DNA of 15,584 nucleotides. It comes from an uncultured Bacilli bacterium (lineage in GTDB: Bacteria > Bacillota_I > Bacilli_A > RF39 > UBA660). Under the pieces are notes generated by a model. That model made no database searches. It was not told where the DNA came from and was given only the letters and a program-made list of their open reading frames with translations. Positions 6,411-14,173 of the stretch are shown here, piece after piece. The number at the start of each line of letters is the position of its first letter. Position 1 is the stretch's first letter. A program made the translations under genes and the position numbers. The stretch lies in assembly GCA_934101645.1 (NCBI GenBank), contig CAKORX010000011.1, positions 1-15,584 of the forward strand, in the 5' to 3' direction.

Positions 6411-6439
6411 ATTATATATTTTAAACCTTAAAATTTCAA
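6411..6439 (-). promoter_or_regulatory. Consensus promoter of the mTERF-like operon
   Basis: On the minus strand TTGAAA (6434-6439) and a perfect TATAAT (6411-6416) are exactly 17 bases apart. Transcription should start near 6404, giving a leader of about 15 bases with AAAGGAGG before the ATG at 6389. It is divergent from the acyltransferase promoter. Confidence 0.75.
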
Positions 6440-6501
6440 CTATTTAATCAACATATTTAAGAAAATGACTAAAAAATGTAGTTTTTAAATAAATAAAAAC
6501 A

Positions 6502-6510
6502 TGATATAAT
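6502..6510 (+). promoter_or_regulatory. Extended -10 promoter giving a leaderless acyltransferase mRNA
   Basis: TGATATAAT, a TGn-extended perfect -10, ends at 6510. The ATG at 6518 begins eight bases later, where transcription would start. The -35 is poor (TTTTTA at 6482-6487). There is no ribosome-binding sequence between promoter and ATG. Confidence 0.6.
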
Positions 6511-6517
6511 TTTAAAC

Positions 6518-7249
6518 ATGAAAAATATTAATTACGAAAATTTAAAAAGCGATGAACATGTTTGTCATTCTTGGTCAATACTTGATTTTAAAATCGATGA
6601 TTATTATGAATATATATCAAATAATTTACTACTTAATTTAATTTCCACAATTATAATACTTCCTGTAGCATTAATTTTATATATTTTTGACAAAATATTT
6701 TTAGGATTTAAAATTGAAAATAAAGAAAATATTATTAGAGATTCAGGTTTTGTAAGTGTGTCAAATCACATTCACTACCTAGATTGTACATTTATAGGAT
6801 TAATAAATATGCCTGCGAGAGTATATTATCCAACAATTCAAGATAACTTTAAAATTCCATTTGTCAGACATTTAATTAAAGTCTTATATGCAATTCCAAT
6901 ACCAAAAGAAAAGAAGCATAAAGAAAAATTTTATAAAGAAATTAATGAAGTTTTACAAAAAGGTAAAATACTGCATATGTACCCAGAAGGTTCTTTATGG
7001 CCATATTATGAAAATATAAGGGAATTTAAATATGGTGCGTTTAAAATGGCAGTTGAGGCAAATGTTCCCATTCAGCCAATAAAGTTCACTTTTAAAGAGT
7101 CAAAAGGCATACAAAAATTTTATAAAAAGAAAAAATGCATACATGCAAAAGTACTTAAACCAATTTATCCAGATAATAGTTTAGACTACAAAGACCGTAT
7201 TGAAGCTTTACGAAGTGCAGCTTATCAAAGTATTTTAAAAGGAGAATAA
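6518..7249 (+). CDS. PlsC-family 1-acylglycerol-3-phosphate O-acyltransferase
   Basis: The protein has 243 residues. It carries the acyltransferase signature NHIHYLD (His84 and Asp89 form the catalytic HxxxxD) and the phosphate-binding YPEGSLW (Glu157-Gly158-Ser159). A hydrophobic helix at about 38-58 precedes the catalytic domain and would hold the enzyme on the inner face of the membrane. PlsC adds a second acyl chain to lysophosphatidic acid, making phosphatidic acid; related family members acylate other lysolipids, so the substrate is probable rather than proven. The start lacks a ribosome site and follows the -10 box so closely that the mRNA is probably leaderless. A glycolipid glucosyltransferase follows six bases after the stop in the same operon. 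Confidence 0.88.
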   Translation: MKNINYENLKSDEHVCHSWSILDFKIDDYYEYISNNLLLNLISTIIILPVALILYIFDKIFLGFKIENKENIIRDSGFVSVSNHIHYLDCTFIGLINMPARVYYPTIQDNFKIPFVRHLIKVLYAIPIPKEKKHKEKFYKEINEVLQKGKILHMYPEGSLWPYYENIREFKYGAFKMAVEANVPIQPIKFTFKESKGIQKFYKKKKCIHAKVLKPIYPDNSLDYKDRIEALRSAAYQSILKGE

Positions 7250-7254
7250 AATTT

Positions 7255-8337
7255 ATGAAAGTATTATTATTATCATGTAGTACCGGTGGTGGACATAATT
7301 CATGTGCACATTACATTGAAGATGAATTAAAAAGTCAAAATATTGAATGCGCTTTTTATGATTTTTTTGATATAGTAAATGAAAAAGCAAAAGACTTATC
7401 GTCTAAAGTATATTTAAAAACACTTGGAAATAATGGGAAAATGTTTAGCAACTTTTATAAAATTGGAGAAATGTATAGTAAAACAAAAATTAAAAGTCCT
7501 GTTTACTTAGTAAATTCTTTTTATAAGAAAAAATTATTTAATTTTATTACGGACCATAATTATGATTTGATCATAACAACACATTTATTTCCTGCTTTAG
7601 CGCTTACTGCTATAAATAAAGATAAAAATTTTAAAAAAATTAATTTTATTTTTGTAGCAACAGATTATGAACCATGCCCTTTTATGGAAGAAGCAAATCC
7701 AGATTACTTTGTTATGCAAAAAGGTCTCGAAGAAAGATTTATAGAAAAAGGTATTAATAAAGATAAATTATTAAACTTTGGAATTCCTGTATCAAGTAAT
7801 TTTATTAATAATGCAAAAAATATTAGACAAGAATATAATATTAAAAATGAAAAAGTTATACTTATTATGTTAGGAAGTATGGGCTTTGGCAATGTTGAAA
7901 ATAGTATTAATCTACTTTTAAAAGAAAATATTAAAATAATTGTAGTATGTGGTTCTAACAAATCACTTTATGAAGAATTAAAAAAGGAAAATAATAGTAA
8001 CATAATTGTTTTAGGATTTGTTAACAATATTAATGATTTAATTTATTCATCAGATTTAGTTTTATCAAAACCAGGTGGTCTATCTTCAACTGAAATTGCC
8101 TCCTTAAGAAAACCATTAATACATGTTTTCCCTATTCCAGGGATAGAAACTTATAATACTGCCTTTTTTGAAAAGCATGGCATGAGTAAAAAATGTCAAA
8201 ACAATGAAGAGCTTTTAAAACAAATTAATGAGCTTTTAATACCTGAAAAATCAAATAAAATGATTGAATGTCAAAAAAAATATATTAATAATAATTCTGC
8301 TAAAGATTTAATTAATTTTATTATAAAAACCTATTAA
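7255..8337 (+). CDS. Diacylglycerol glucosyltransferase, UgtP/MGDG-synthase type (GT28)
   Basis: The protein has 360 residues. The N-terminus MKVLLLSCSTGGGHNSCA carries GGGHN (11-15), typical of MGDG synthase and UgtP enzymes, which transfer a sugar from a UDP-sugar to diacylglycerol on the cytoplasmic membrane surface. Further family features are the ATDYEPCPFMEEANPDYF block (about 135-152), the central LGSMGFGN strand-loop (207-213) and the donor-binding SKPGGLSSTE (271-280), followed by PLIHVFPIPGIETYN. Its length is a little short of typical UgtP. It starts with AAAGGAG ten bases upstream, overlapping the end of the acyltransferase gene, and the two form a membrane-lipid operon. The sugar (glucose or galactose) and processivity cannot be read from sequence. 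The stop codon lies inside the terminator stem at 8328-8355. Confidence 0.85.
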   Translation: MKVLLLSCSTGGGHNSCAHYIEDELKSQNIECAFYDFFDIVNEKAKDLSSKVYLKTLGNNGKMFSNFYKIGEMYSKTKIKSPVYLVNSFYKKKLFNFITDHNYDLIITTHLFPALALTAINKDKNFKKINFIFVATDYEPCPFMEEANPDYFVMQKGLEERFIEKGINKDKLLNFGIPVSSNFINNAKNIRQEYNIKNEKVILIMLGSMGFGNVENSINLLLKENIKIIVVCGSNKSLYEELKKENNSNIIVLGFVNNINDLIYSSDLVLSKPGGLSSTEIASLRKPLIHVFPIPGIETYNTAFFEKHGMSKKCQNNEELLKQINELLIPEKSNKMIECQKKYINNNSAKDLINFIIKTY

Positions 8338-8366
8338 CACCATTGTTAATAGGTTTCATTTTTTTT
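8325..8366. terminator. Bidirectional terminator shared by convergent operons
   Basis: AACCTATTAACA (8328-8339) pairs perfectly with TGTTAATAGGTT (8344-8355) around a four-base loop. On the plus strand it is followed by eight T (8359-8366); on the minus strand by five T (8325-8329, partly within the stem). Both stop codons, 8335-8337 for the glucosyltransferase and 8346-8348 for the permease, are inside the stem. Confidence 0.9.
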
Positions 8367-9488
8367 AGTTAACAAATTGTTAATAACTATAAATATAATT
8401 ACATAGATAATTAAAATTAAGAAATTGTTTAATACTGGTTTTAAATTTTCTAAATTAAGTGATTCTAAGTTACTTAAATAATCATTTGTATTCACATAAT
8501 AATAAGCAGGAAAAATATGTGCAATATTTAGGGCAACTTTTGGAAGCCATATTGTGGGAATAAAGGCACCACACAAAAATGCAGGTCCTAAAGATATAAC
8601 ATTAATTATTCCATTTATAGCGCCTTTGTTCGTAGTTAAATTAATTATTATAAATGAAAGACATAATGTAGTCATTGAAAATAAAAGCATGTTTATTAAA
8701 TAAAAAACTTCTGTTATATTTAAAACTAAATCTTTTAATAAAATCAATCCTAAAACTGCATAGACCAACCATATTATAAACACAAATGTTAATGCTGACA
8801 TAGTTAATAAAAAATTATGTTTTTTATAGTTCATACTACTTACTAAGGTTCTTTTATTAATTGTTTCTTTCTTAAAACTTGATAAAACTAAACATACTCC
8901 AAATAAAATTACAGCCATTAATGAGTAACTAGCAAAATTATAAAACCTTGATACTTTAGAAGTAACATTTGTATCTACTGTAGAGTTCACCCTAACTTTA
9001 GTATCAATTTTTAAACTATTATTTATGTTACTAGCTATCTTATTTGCATCTTTTTCATTTATACTATATATAGTTTGGACATTTAAATACTTTTGTAATA
9101 TCATTTGTGCTAAAGCTGCACTGTAATTACCTGTACTTTGAATATTAATGCTGGGATTATTATTATTTAATACATCGTTAGTATAGTTTTCTGGAATTTC
9201 GATAATATAATTTACATCTCTATAAAATAAAGCATCCAAAATATCATCATTACTTTTTTTATCTTTAACAATTGTATTATTATTCAAATAAGTTACTAAA
9301 TTATCTGCAAGTATTCCATTTTCATCATTATTTATAATTACAATTTCAGGTTTTGAACTTGAAAAATTATTATCTTTTTCACTTTGCTTAAAGTTCATTC
9401 CGCCAAAAACTACCAACATAACTGTATATAAAATAATTAACCCTTTATTTTTTTTAACTATTTTCCAAAATGTATTAAATACTATCAT
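8346..9488 (-). CDS. ABC-2 type permease subunit, second of the pair
   Basis: The protein has 380 residues and the usual plan of ABC-2 exporter permeases: one N-terminal membrane helix (about 15-32), a large extracytoplasmic domain (about 35-183) and five membrane helices in the C-terminal half (near 185-205, 226-250, 262-285, 292-315 and 352-372). Such subunits form the channel of exporters for drugs, lipids or peptides. A second permease and an ATPase lie upstream, so the complex is probably a heterodimer of the two permeases with two ATPase copies. The ATG has AAGGAG eight bases upstream and overlaps the end of the first permease by 14 bases, implying coupled translation. The substrate is unknown. 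Confidence 0.82.
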   Translation of the reverse strand: MIVFNTFWKIVKKNKGLIILYTVMLVVFGGMNFKQSEKDNNFSSSKPEIVIINNDENGILADNLVTYLNNNTIVKDKKSNDDILDALFYRDVNYIIEIPENYTNDVLNNNNPSINIQSTGNYSAALAQMILQKYLNVQTIYSINEKDANKIASNINNSLKIDTKVRVNSTVDTNVTSKVSRFYNFASYSLMAVILFGVCLVLSSFKKETINKRTLVSSMNYKKHNFLLTMSALTFVFIIWLVYAVLGLILLKDLVLNITEVFYLINMLLFSMTTLCLSFIIINLTTNKGAINGIINVISLGPAFLCGAFIPTIWLPKVALNIAHIFPAYYYVNTNDYLSNLESLNLENLKPVLNNFLILIIYVIIFIVINNLLTKKNETY

Positions 9489-10632
9489 ATTTTTGTCTCC
9501 TTAAAGTTTTTAATGAAATTAATACCATTAATATAGAAAAGACTATTAAACTTATTAAATTAAAATACAGTCTTTTATTTACGCCATAATAATATAATGT
9601 ATAAAATGAATCAACCATCATATTACATGGATTAATAATGTTTATTATAGGAATATTTTTATCAATTATATATTTCATAGAAATACCAGTCATACCTGCG
9701 AAAAAAGAAAATAGCATTGTTAAAGCAATTAAAATACCCGACTTAGTACTTTCATTTGTTTTAATGCAAGAACTAAGCATTACACCGAAACATAAACTTG
9801 CTAGAGATCCTAAAAGTGCCACTAAAATAACCATACCAATATTATTACCATAATCTACATGAATAACAAATATAGTAAATAAAAATACTATAATCATCCC
9901 AATTATTTGCACAATATAGCTTGCTAAAAGACCACTTAAAATAAGAGTACCTCTTTTTATAGAACTAACATTAATTCTTTTTCCAACACTACAAGTACTT
10001 GGAAGAGACTTATCTATAATATTTAGGGCAATTGCTCCACCGTAAAGTGCCGCTAAAGCAATAAGGGTGTAATATTCAATCATTGTATAACTTAAATTAT
10101 TACTTGTATTATCCTTTATAGCTACTTTATTTTCATTAATTTTATTAATAATATTACTATAAATGATTTCATAATCAATTTCATATTCTCTATTACTAAT
10201 ATTATTATATAACTCATTTTCAACAGATTTATTTATTGCATCCTTATTAATTTTTAACTCATCAAAAATATATTTAACAATTGTTTCATTTACTCCATTA
10301 CTATTAATAACCAAATTTTCTCCATCAGCATAAGCAGTTATTTTCTTTTTTTCAAGTAAATCTTTTGCTTCTTCTTTCGAAGTATATGTAACATTTAAAA
10401 TTTTATTTTCTACTAAAGACTCAAAAGCCTTTTTGTAATATTCATCATTAGAGAAAACTTCATCATTAATTATAGCAATTTCTATGGTGTTAAATTCTTC
10501 GCTATTTTCTATATTAGAAAAAGCTAAATTAAAAAGAAGTCCTAAAATAATTGGAAAAGCAAATGTCCAAAAAAGTAATCCCTTATTACGAAAAAGCACT
10601 TTCAAACTATATTTAAAATTATGCAAAAACAT
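9475..10632 (-). CDS. ABC-2 type permease subunit, first of the pair
   Basis: The protein has 385 residues with the same architecture as the following permease: a helix at about 19-38 (the LLFWTFAFPIILGLLFNLAF region), an extracytoplasmic domain to about 183, then membrane helices near 185-207, 230-258, 265-290, 300-320 and 358-377. The N-terminal sequence of cytoplasmic basic residues, FRNKG, then FWTFAFP is characteristic of drug-export ABC-2 permeases. Its ATG shares a base with the TAA of the ATPase gene (TAATG), so the two are translationally coupled; the ribosome site is weak (GAGAG). It works with the ATPase and the second permease as one exporter. The transported compound cannot be inferred. 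Confidence 0.82.
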   Translation of the reverse strand: MFLHNFKYSLKVLFRNKGLLFWTFAFPIILGLLFNLAFSNIENSEEFNTIEIAIINDEVFSNDEYYKKAFESLVENKILNVTYTSKEEAKDLLEKKKITAYADGENLVINSNGVNETIVKYIFDELKINKDAINKSVENELYNNISNREYEIDYEIIYSNIINKINENKVAIKDNTSNNLSYTMIEYYTLIALAALYGGAIALNIIDKSLPSTCSVGKRINVSSIKRGTLILSGLLASYIVQIIGMIIVFLFTIFVIHVDYGNNIGMVILVALLGSLASLCFGVMLSSCIKTNESTKSGILIALTMLFSFFAGMTGISMKYIIDKNIPIINIINPCNMMVDSFYTLYYYGVNKRLYFNLISLIVFSILMVLISLKTLRRQKYDSI

Positions 10633-11570
10633 TAGTCTCTCAAATCCTTTCCAGTAAGTTCTAGAAAAACATCATTAAGAGTTGGTCTTTCAGAAAATAT
10701 TTTATTATACTTAATATTTTTTTCCTTCAATAATTCTGTTAACTTTCCTAAATTATCTTCACCTTTCGTATAAGTTACAATCAATAAATTATTTTCATAC
10801 TTAACTTCGTAAACAGTCTTTTTATCGCTAATTTTATCAATTAACTTTTCATCAAAATCATTTACTTCAACTGTTATTTTTTCTTCAATATTAGATATTT
10901 TTTTAAGTTCATCTAAAGTACCTTGAGCTAATAATTTTCCTTTATCTAAAATAATAATGTTATCACAAATAAGTTCTACCTCTTCCATATAATGGGTAGT
11001 ATAAATAATAGTATCACCAGATTCTTTTAATTTTTTTATACCATCTAAAATATTATTTCTACTTTGTGGGTCAACTGCAACAGTTGGTTCATCTAAAAAA
11101 ATAATTTTTGGTTTATGAGCAATACCACAAGCTATATTTAATCTTCTTAAAAGTCCACCCGATAATTGTTTTGGATAATATTTTTTAAAATTCTGAAGTC
11201 CAACTAAATTAATTGCATCATTAATATACTTTTTTCTAGTAGACTTATCAATAATATAAAGTCCACAAAAATAATCAATGTTTTCATACACTGTAAGTTC
11301 ATCAAATACAGCAACGTCTTGAAAAACCACTCCTATATTTCTTTTAATTTCATACATATCAGGGTTCATTTCTTTGCCTAATATTTTTATAGTGCCTTTA
11401 TCATATTTTAAAAGTGATAATATGCAGTTAAGTGTTGTTGTTTTACCACTACCATTTGGTCCAAGTAATCCAAGTATTTTACCTTCTTCTACAGAAAAAG
11501 ATAAATTATCAACTGCCTTCTTTTTATTATAACTTTTTGTTAAATTTTTAATTTCTATGATATTCTCCAT
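10632..11570 (-). CDS. ABC transporter ATP-binding protein (ABC-2 exporter)
   Basis: The protein has 312 residues with all nucleotide-binding motifs intact: Walker A GPNGSGKT (37-44), Q-loop Gln84, signature LSGG (136-139), Walker B IIFLDEP (156-162) and the H-loop histidine in THYMEEVE (His193). The domain ends near 225 and is followed by a C-terminal extension ending ERPTLNDVFLELTGK, typical of drug-resistance (DrrA-like) and NatA-like ATPases of ABC-2 exporters. It powers transport by the two permeases encoded after it. The ATG has AAAGGAGG seven bases upstream, inside the end of the repressor gene, and overlaps that gene's stop by one base. It belongs to the TetR-controlled operon. Confidence 0.92.
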   Translation of the reverse strand: MENIIEIKNLTKSYNKKKAVDNLSFSVEEGKILGLLGPNGSGKTTTLNCILSLLKYDKGTIKILGKEMNPDMYEIKRNIGVVFQDVAVFDELTVYENIDYFCGLYIIDKSTRKKYINDAINLVGLQNFKKYYPKQLSGGLLRRLNIACGIAHKPKIIFLDEPTVAVDPQSRNNILDGIKKLKESGDTIIYTTHYMEEVELICDNIIILDKGKLLAQGTLDELKKISNIEEKITVEVNDFDEKLIDKISDKKTVYEVKYENNLLIVTYTKGEDNLGKLTELLKEKNIKYNKIFSERPTLNDVFLELTGKDLRD

Positions 11571-12160
11571 TATTTTACCTCCTTTAAAACATATTTATTA
11601 TTTGGATTATCCTCAAGTAACATTAAAGCTTGAAATTCTTTTGAAATTAAACTATTAATCTGTGCATCAGTTAAATTTATTTTTTCACTAGCGAGCAAAG
11701 TAGCAAGTCCGTGACAAAATGTCCACATTCTAAAATGAAACTCATTAATATCTTTATCCGATAAATTTGTACTTATTTTAATAAAGTCTTTTACTTTATC
11801 AAAATTATTATCGTTATAATGAAAAGTTTGTAAATGGCAATTTTTGCTAATAAATAGTACATAGTAAAAATTTTTCTCTTCCTTAGCAAATTTTATATAA
11901 TTTAGACCAACTTGTTTATATTTAGGTAATGTATCAGTCATATTTGACAGTATATAATTATAAAAATATTCATTTATTTTTCTATATAAAGCAGAAAATA
12001 AATCTTCGGAATTTGTAAACTGATAATATATTGGTCTAATCGAGGAATTTAATTTTTTAGCAATCTCACGATTACTTACCTTTTCAATGCCAGACTCTCT
12101 AGTAATAGAAAATGCAGCATCTAAAATCATATCCTTACTAATTTTCATTGTTGCACCCAT
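11570..12160 (-). CDS. TetR/AcrR-family repressor of the ABC exporter operon
   Basis: The protein is 196 residues from the chosen ATG. Residues about 11-58 form the TetR helix-turn-helix (ILDAAFSITRESGIEKVSN, then the recognition region IRPIYYQFTNSEDLF). The rest is the helical ligand-binding and dimer domain, with W...HG at 146-151 resembling the WHG type of TetR C-terminal domain. The longest frame begins at a GTG (12169) that overlaps the ribosome site. The ATG at 12160 is preceded by AGGGTGA at five bases and fits better; an ATG at 12148 is also possible. It is the first gene of the operon, and a palindrome over its own -10 box suggests autorepression relieved by an exporter substrate. 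Confidence 0.88.
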   Translation of the reverse strand: MGATMKISKDMILDAAFSITRESGIEKVSNREIAKKLNSSIRPIYYQFTNSEDLFSALYRKINEYFYNYILSNMTDTLPKYKQVGLNYIKFAKEEKNFYYVLFISKNCHLQTFHYNDNNFDKVKDFIKISTNLSDKDINEFHFRMWTFCHGLATLLASEKINLTDAQINSLISKEFQALMLLEDNPNNKYVLKEVK

Positions 12161-12178
12161 ACACTTCACCCTAAATAT

Positions 12179-12196
12179 ATTGTATCACGTAGTACA
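12179..12196 (-). promoter_or_regulatory. TetR operon promoter with candidate operator
   Basis: On the minus strand TGATACAAT forms an extended -10 (TACAAT at 12179-12184). The 16-base near-palindrome TGTATCACGTAGTACA (12181-12196) matches its own complement at 12 of 16 positions, as TGTAnnACGTnnTACA. It overlaps the -10 box, where a bound TetR dimer would block RNA polymerase. No other palindrome of this quality lies in the gap. Confidence 0.55.
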
Positions 12197-12208
12197 TTAT
12201 TTGCATAT

Positions 12209-12235
12209 AAAAAAAGTAAAGTTTTGCTTTACTTT
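12209..12235 (-). terminator. Intrinsic terminator of the TPR-like gene
   Basis: On the minus strand AAAGTAAAG and CTTTACTTT form a 9-bp stem around a five-base loop (12213-12235), followed by further T to 12209. It begins 12 bases after the stop at 12247 and separates this gene from the TetR operon. Confidence 0.8.
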
Positions 12236-12246
12236 AAAAAATTTTA

Positions 12247-13962
12247 TTAAACTTCATAAATATTCTGAAGAATAAACATCATATTGCGGATATTAATTTG
12301 ATTTTCGAATTCACTATCATCAGCATCAATATTGTCATCCAAATTAATAGAAAAAGATATTAGGTAATTATTAATAATCGAATAATAATAAGCCATTTTA
12401 ATTAATCTATTATTTATTCTAATATTAAATAATGCCATTTTAAATAACTTTTCACCCTGAACTAGTTTCAGTTTTACGTCCTTTTCTAATATCAAATCAA
12501 ATATAATATCTTTAAAAATATTATAACTATTAATACTTTCTTTATATTTTTCGTTAAAATTATCACTAGAACATTTGCCTAAATTACTTATACTAAATAA
12601 AGAACCATTTAATGTTTGGTATGTAAAAATAGTATTTTTAGAATTTCTACTCTCTTTCCAACCTCTAGGTATTAAAACAGAAAGTCCTGTTTCTTTATCA
12701 ATTTTTTCATAATATGGAGTATATTTTTTATCTTTAGTTAATGAATATAACTTTGATGCTAAAATAACTTCATTTTTTGGATTATCAAATAAATTATCAT
12801 TATATAAAGAAGTTAACATTGCAATATTTTTTCTATTTGGACCAATTGGAATACCATTTTTTTCCATAATATTTAAAATATCATTTTCCAACATAGAATA
12901 ATCAATTCTATTTAGTATTTCATCAATATATTCAATCATTTTTTTGGCAAGTTTATTATCTTGATATTTAAGACTAAATAGGTAAAGTGCATAAGCAACT
13001 TCGTAATTTTTAATTTCAACATTATAATAAGCAAAAGTTCTGTAGAAACGTGCTAAATCTTTAATATCATAAATTTTATCATACACTATATCAAGTAGTT
13101 CTTTGAATCTACCAACATTTTTTAATCTTTTGTAAGAATCACATTTTTCAAATAAGGCAGAAACATTAAATTCATCCCATTTTATTGCTAAATCTGCCAT
13201 TTTAATAGCATTTGCATAGTCTTCGAATTCATTATATATATGTGCTAAATAAGTATAGGCTTTTGTATATGGCGATTTTACCCAAATAACTTCTTTAATA
13301 GGTTTATATATATTATTATATAAAGCAAATTCTACTACATCATTAAAACTAAAATAAATTTTATCTACCGTACTTTTAAATTTTGATGCTTTGGAAACAA
13401 TACTTAATAACAACTCTTTAGCTTTCATTAAATTTTTAGGTTCATTAAATATTAATTTTTCGGCTTGCATTAAAAGTAATTCCGGATTTGAATCTGCATC
13501 AAACGTGTCATTTTCATTAAAACTACCATTTCTCAAACCTTTTTTGAAATCTTGTAAATATTTATGATAATTTATAAATGAAGTAGCAAGTAAATATGAA
13601 CCATCTTCAGAAACAATGATGCATCTTCCTCCCCTTACTGGATTAAAATAATATGTTGCTTTAATATCATCAAGCTTTTTACTATTTGTATTTATGTCTT
13701 CTTCAGAAATATCTATTAACTCGCAGATTTTCGATATATAATTTTCTTCATTTAAATTAGAATTTGTTATAGTTTTACTTTCTTTATTTTTAATTTTATC
13801 AATTTTCTCGTTTAATAGTAACTCCAAATTTTCTAATTTTTGTTTTAAATACTCTATATTGATATTGCTCTCATTTTGAAGTTCAAACTTAAGTTCTTTA
13901 ATAATTGTTTTAAGTTCATTTATTGTATAATCTTGATAACGCATTTTAAAATTTAAGTCCAT
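12247..13962 (-). CDS. Large uncharacterised protein with TPR-like helices and a PsbP/Mog1-like C-terminus
   Basis: The protein is 571 residues from the chosen start, with no signal peptide or membrane helix. Residues about 14-62 are a charged heptad-like region, probably a coiled coil. A small strand-rich block follows at about 104-130 (YYFNPVRGGRCIIVSEDGSY). Residues about 165-350 are helical, and two segments (about 235-268 and 304-337) read like TPR units, for example AYTYLAHIYNEFEDYANAIK. The C-terminal 140 residues start at LSVLIPRGWKES and alternate strands in a way that recalls PsbP/Mog1/DUF1795-type domains; this is only a resemblance. The start at 13962 has GGGAG five bases upstream, while an ATG at 13974 overlaps that site. 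A scaffold role is possible but unproven. Confidence 0.65.
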   Translation of the reverse strand: MDLNFKMRYQDYTINELKTIIKELKFELQNESNINIEYLKQKLENLELLLNEKIDKIKNKESKTITNSNLNEENYISKICELIDISEEDINTNSKKLDDIKATYYFNPVRGGRCIIVSEDGSYLLATSFINYHKYLQDFKKGLRNGSFNENDTFDADSNPELLLMQAEKLIFNEPKNLMKAKELLLSIVSKASKFKSTVDKIYFSFNDVVEFALYNNIYKPIKEVIWVKSPYTKAYTYLAHIYNEFEDYANAIKMADLAIKWDEFNVSALFEKCDSYKRLKNVGRFKELLDIVYDKIYDIKDLARFYRTFAYYNVEIKNYEVAYALYLFSLKYQDNKLAKKMIEYIDEILNRIDYSMLENDILNIMEKNGIPIGPNRKNIAMLTSLYNDNLFDNPKNEVILASKLYSLTKDKKYTPYYEKIDKETGLSVLIPRGWKESRNSKNTIFTYQTLNGSLFSISNLGKCSSDNFNEKYKESINSYNIFKDIIFDLILEKDVKLKLVQGEKLFKMALFNIRINNRLIKMAYYYSIINNYLISFSINLDDNIDADDSEFENQINIRNMMFILQNIYEV

Positions 13963-14039
13963 ACATTCTCCCATAACATAATTTTTAGTCCAAAAGTATT
14001 TTATTATTTATGACATATAAAAACACTAATCAACCCTTC

Positions 14040-14059
14040 TACTATAAAATAGTATATCA
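14040..14059 (-). promoter_or_regulatory. Candidate promoter and palindrome before the TPR-like gene
   Basis: On the minus strand TGATATACT is an extended -10 (TATACT at 14051-14056). The perfect palindrome TACTAT-AAA-ATAGTA (14040-14054) overlaps it and the expected transcription start. This would give a leader of about 80 bases to the ATG at 13962. No good -35 is seen. Confidence 0.4.
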
Positions 14060-14147
14060 CAAATTATTATTAAAGTCTAACCATTTTAGCTTAACCCAGT
14101 ATATTAGGTAACAATTGTTTTTACATAGTTTTTCCCATAAATATAAT

Positions 14148-14173
14148 AAAAGATCAAGTTTTTTAACTTAACC
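14148..14173 (-). terminator. Intrinsic terminator of the transglutaminase-like gene
   Basis: On the minus strand GGTTAAGTT and AACTTGATC pair over nine positions (two of them G-U) around an AAAA loop, followed by TTTTATTATA. The stem contains the TAA stop codon at 14168-14170. Confidence 0.65.

Noticed and set aside
7704..7961. Minus-strand frame inside the glucosyltransferase gene
   Set aside because: It is fully antisense to a well-supported gene, with no expression signals.
9638..9853. Plus-strand frame opposite the first permease
   Set aside because: Antisense shadow of a membrane protein gene without promoter or ribosome site.
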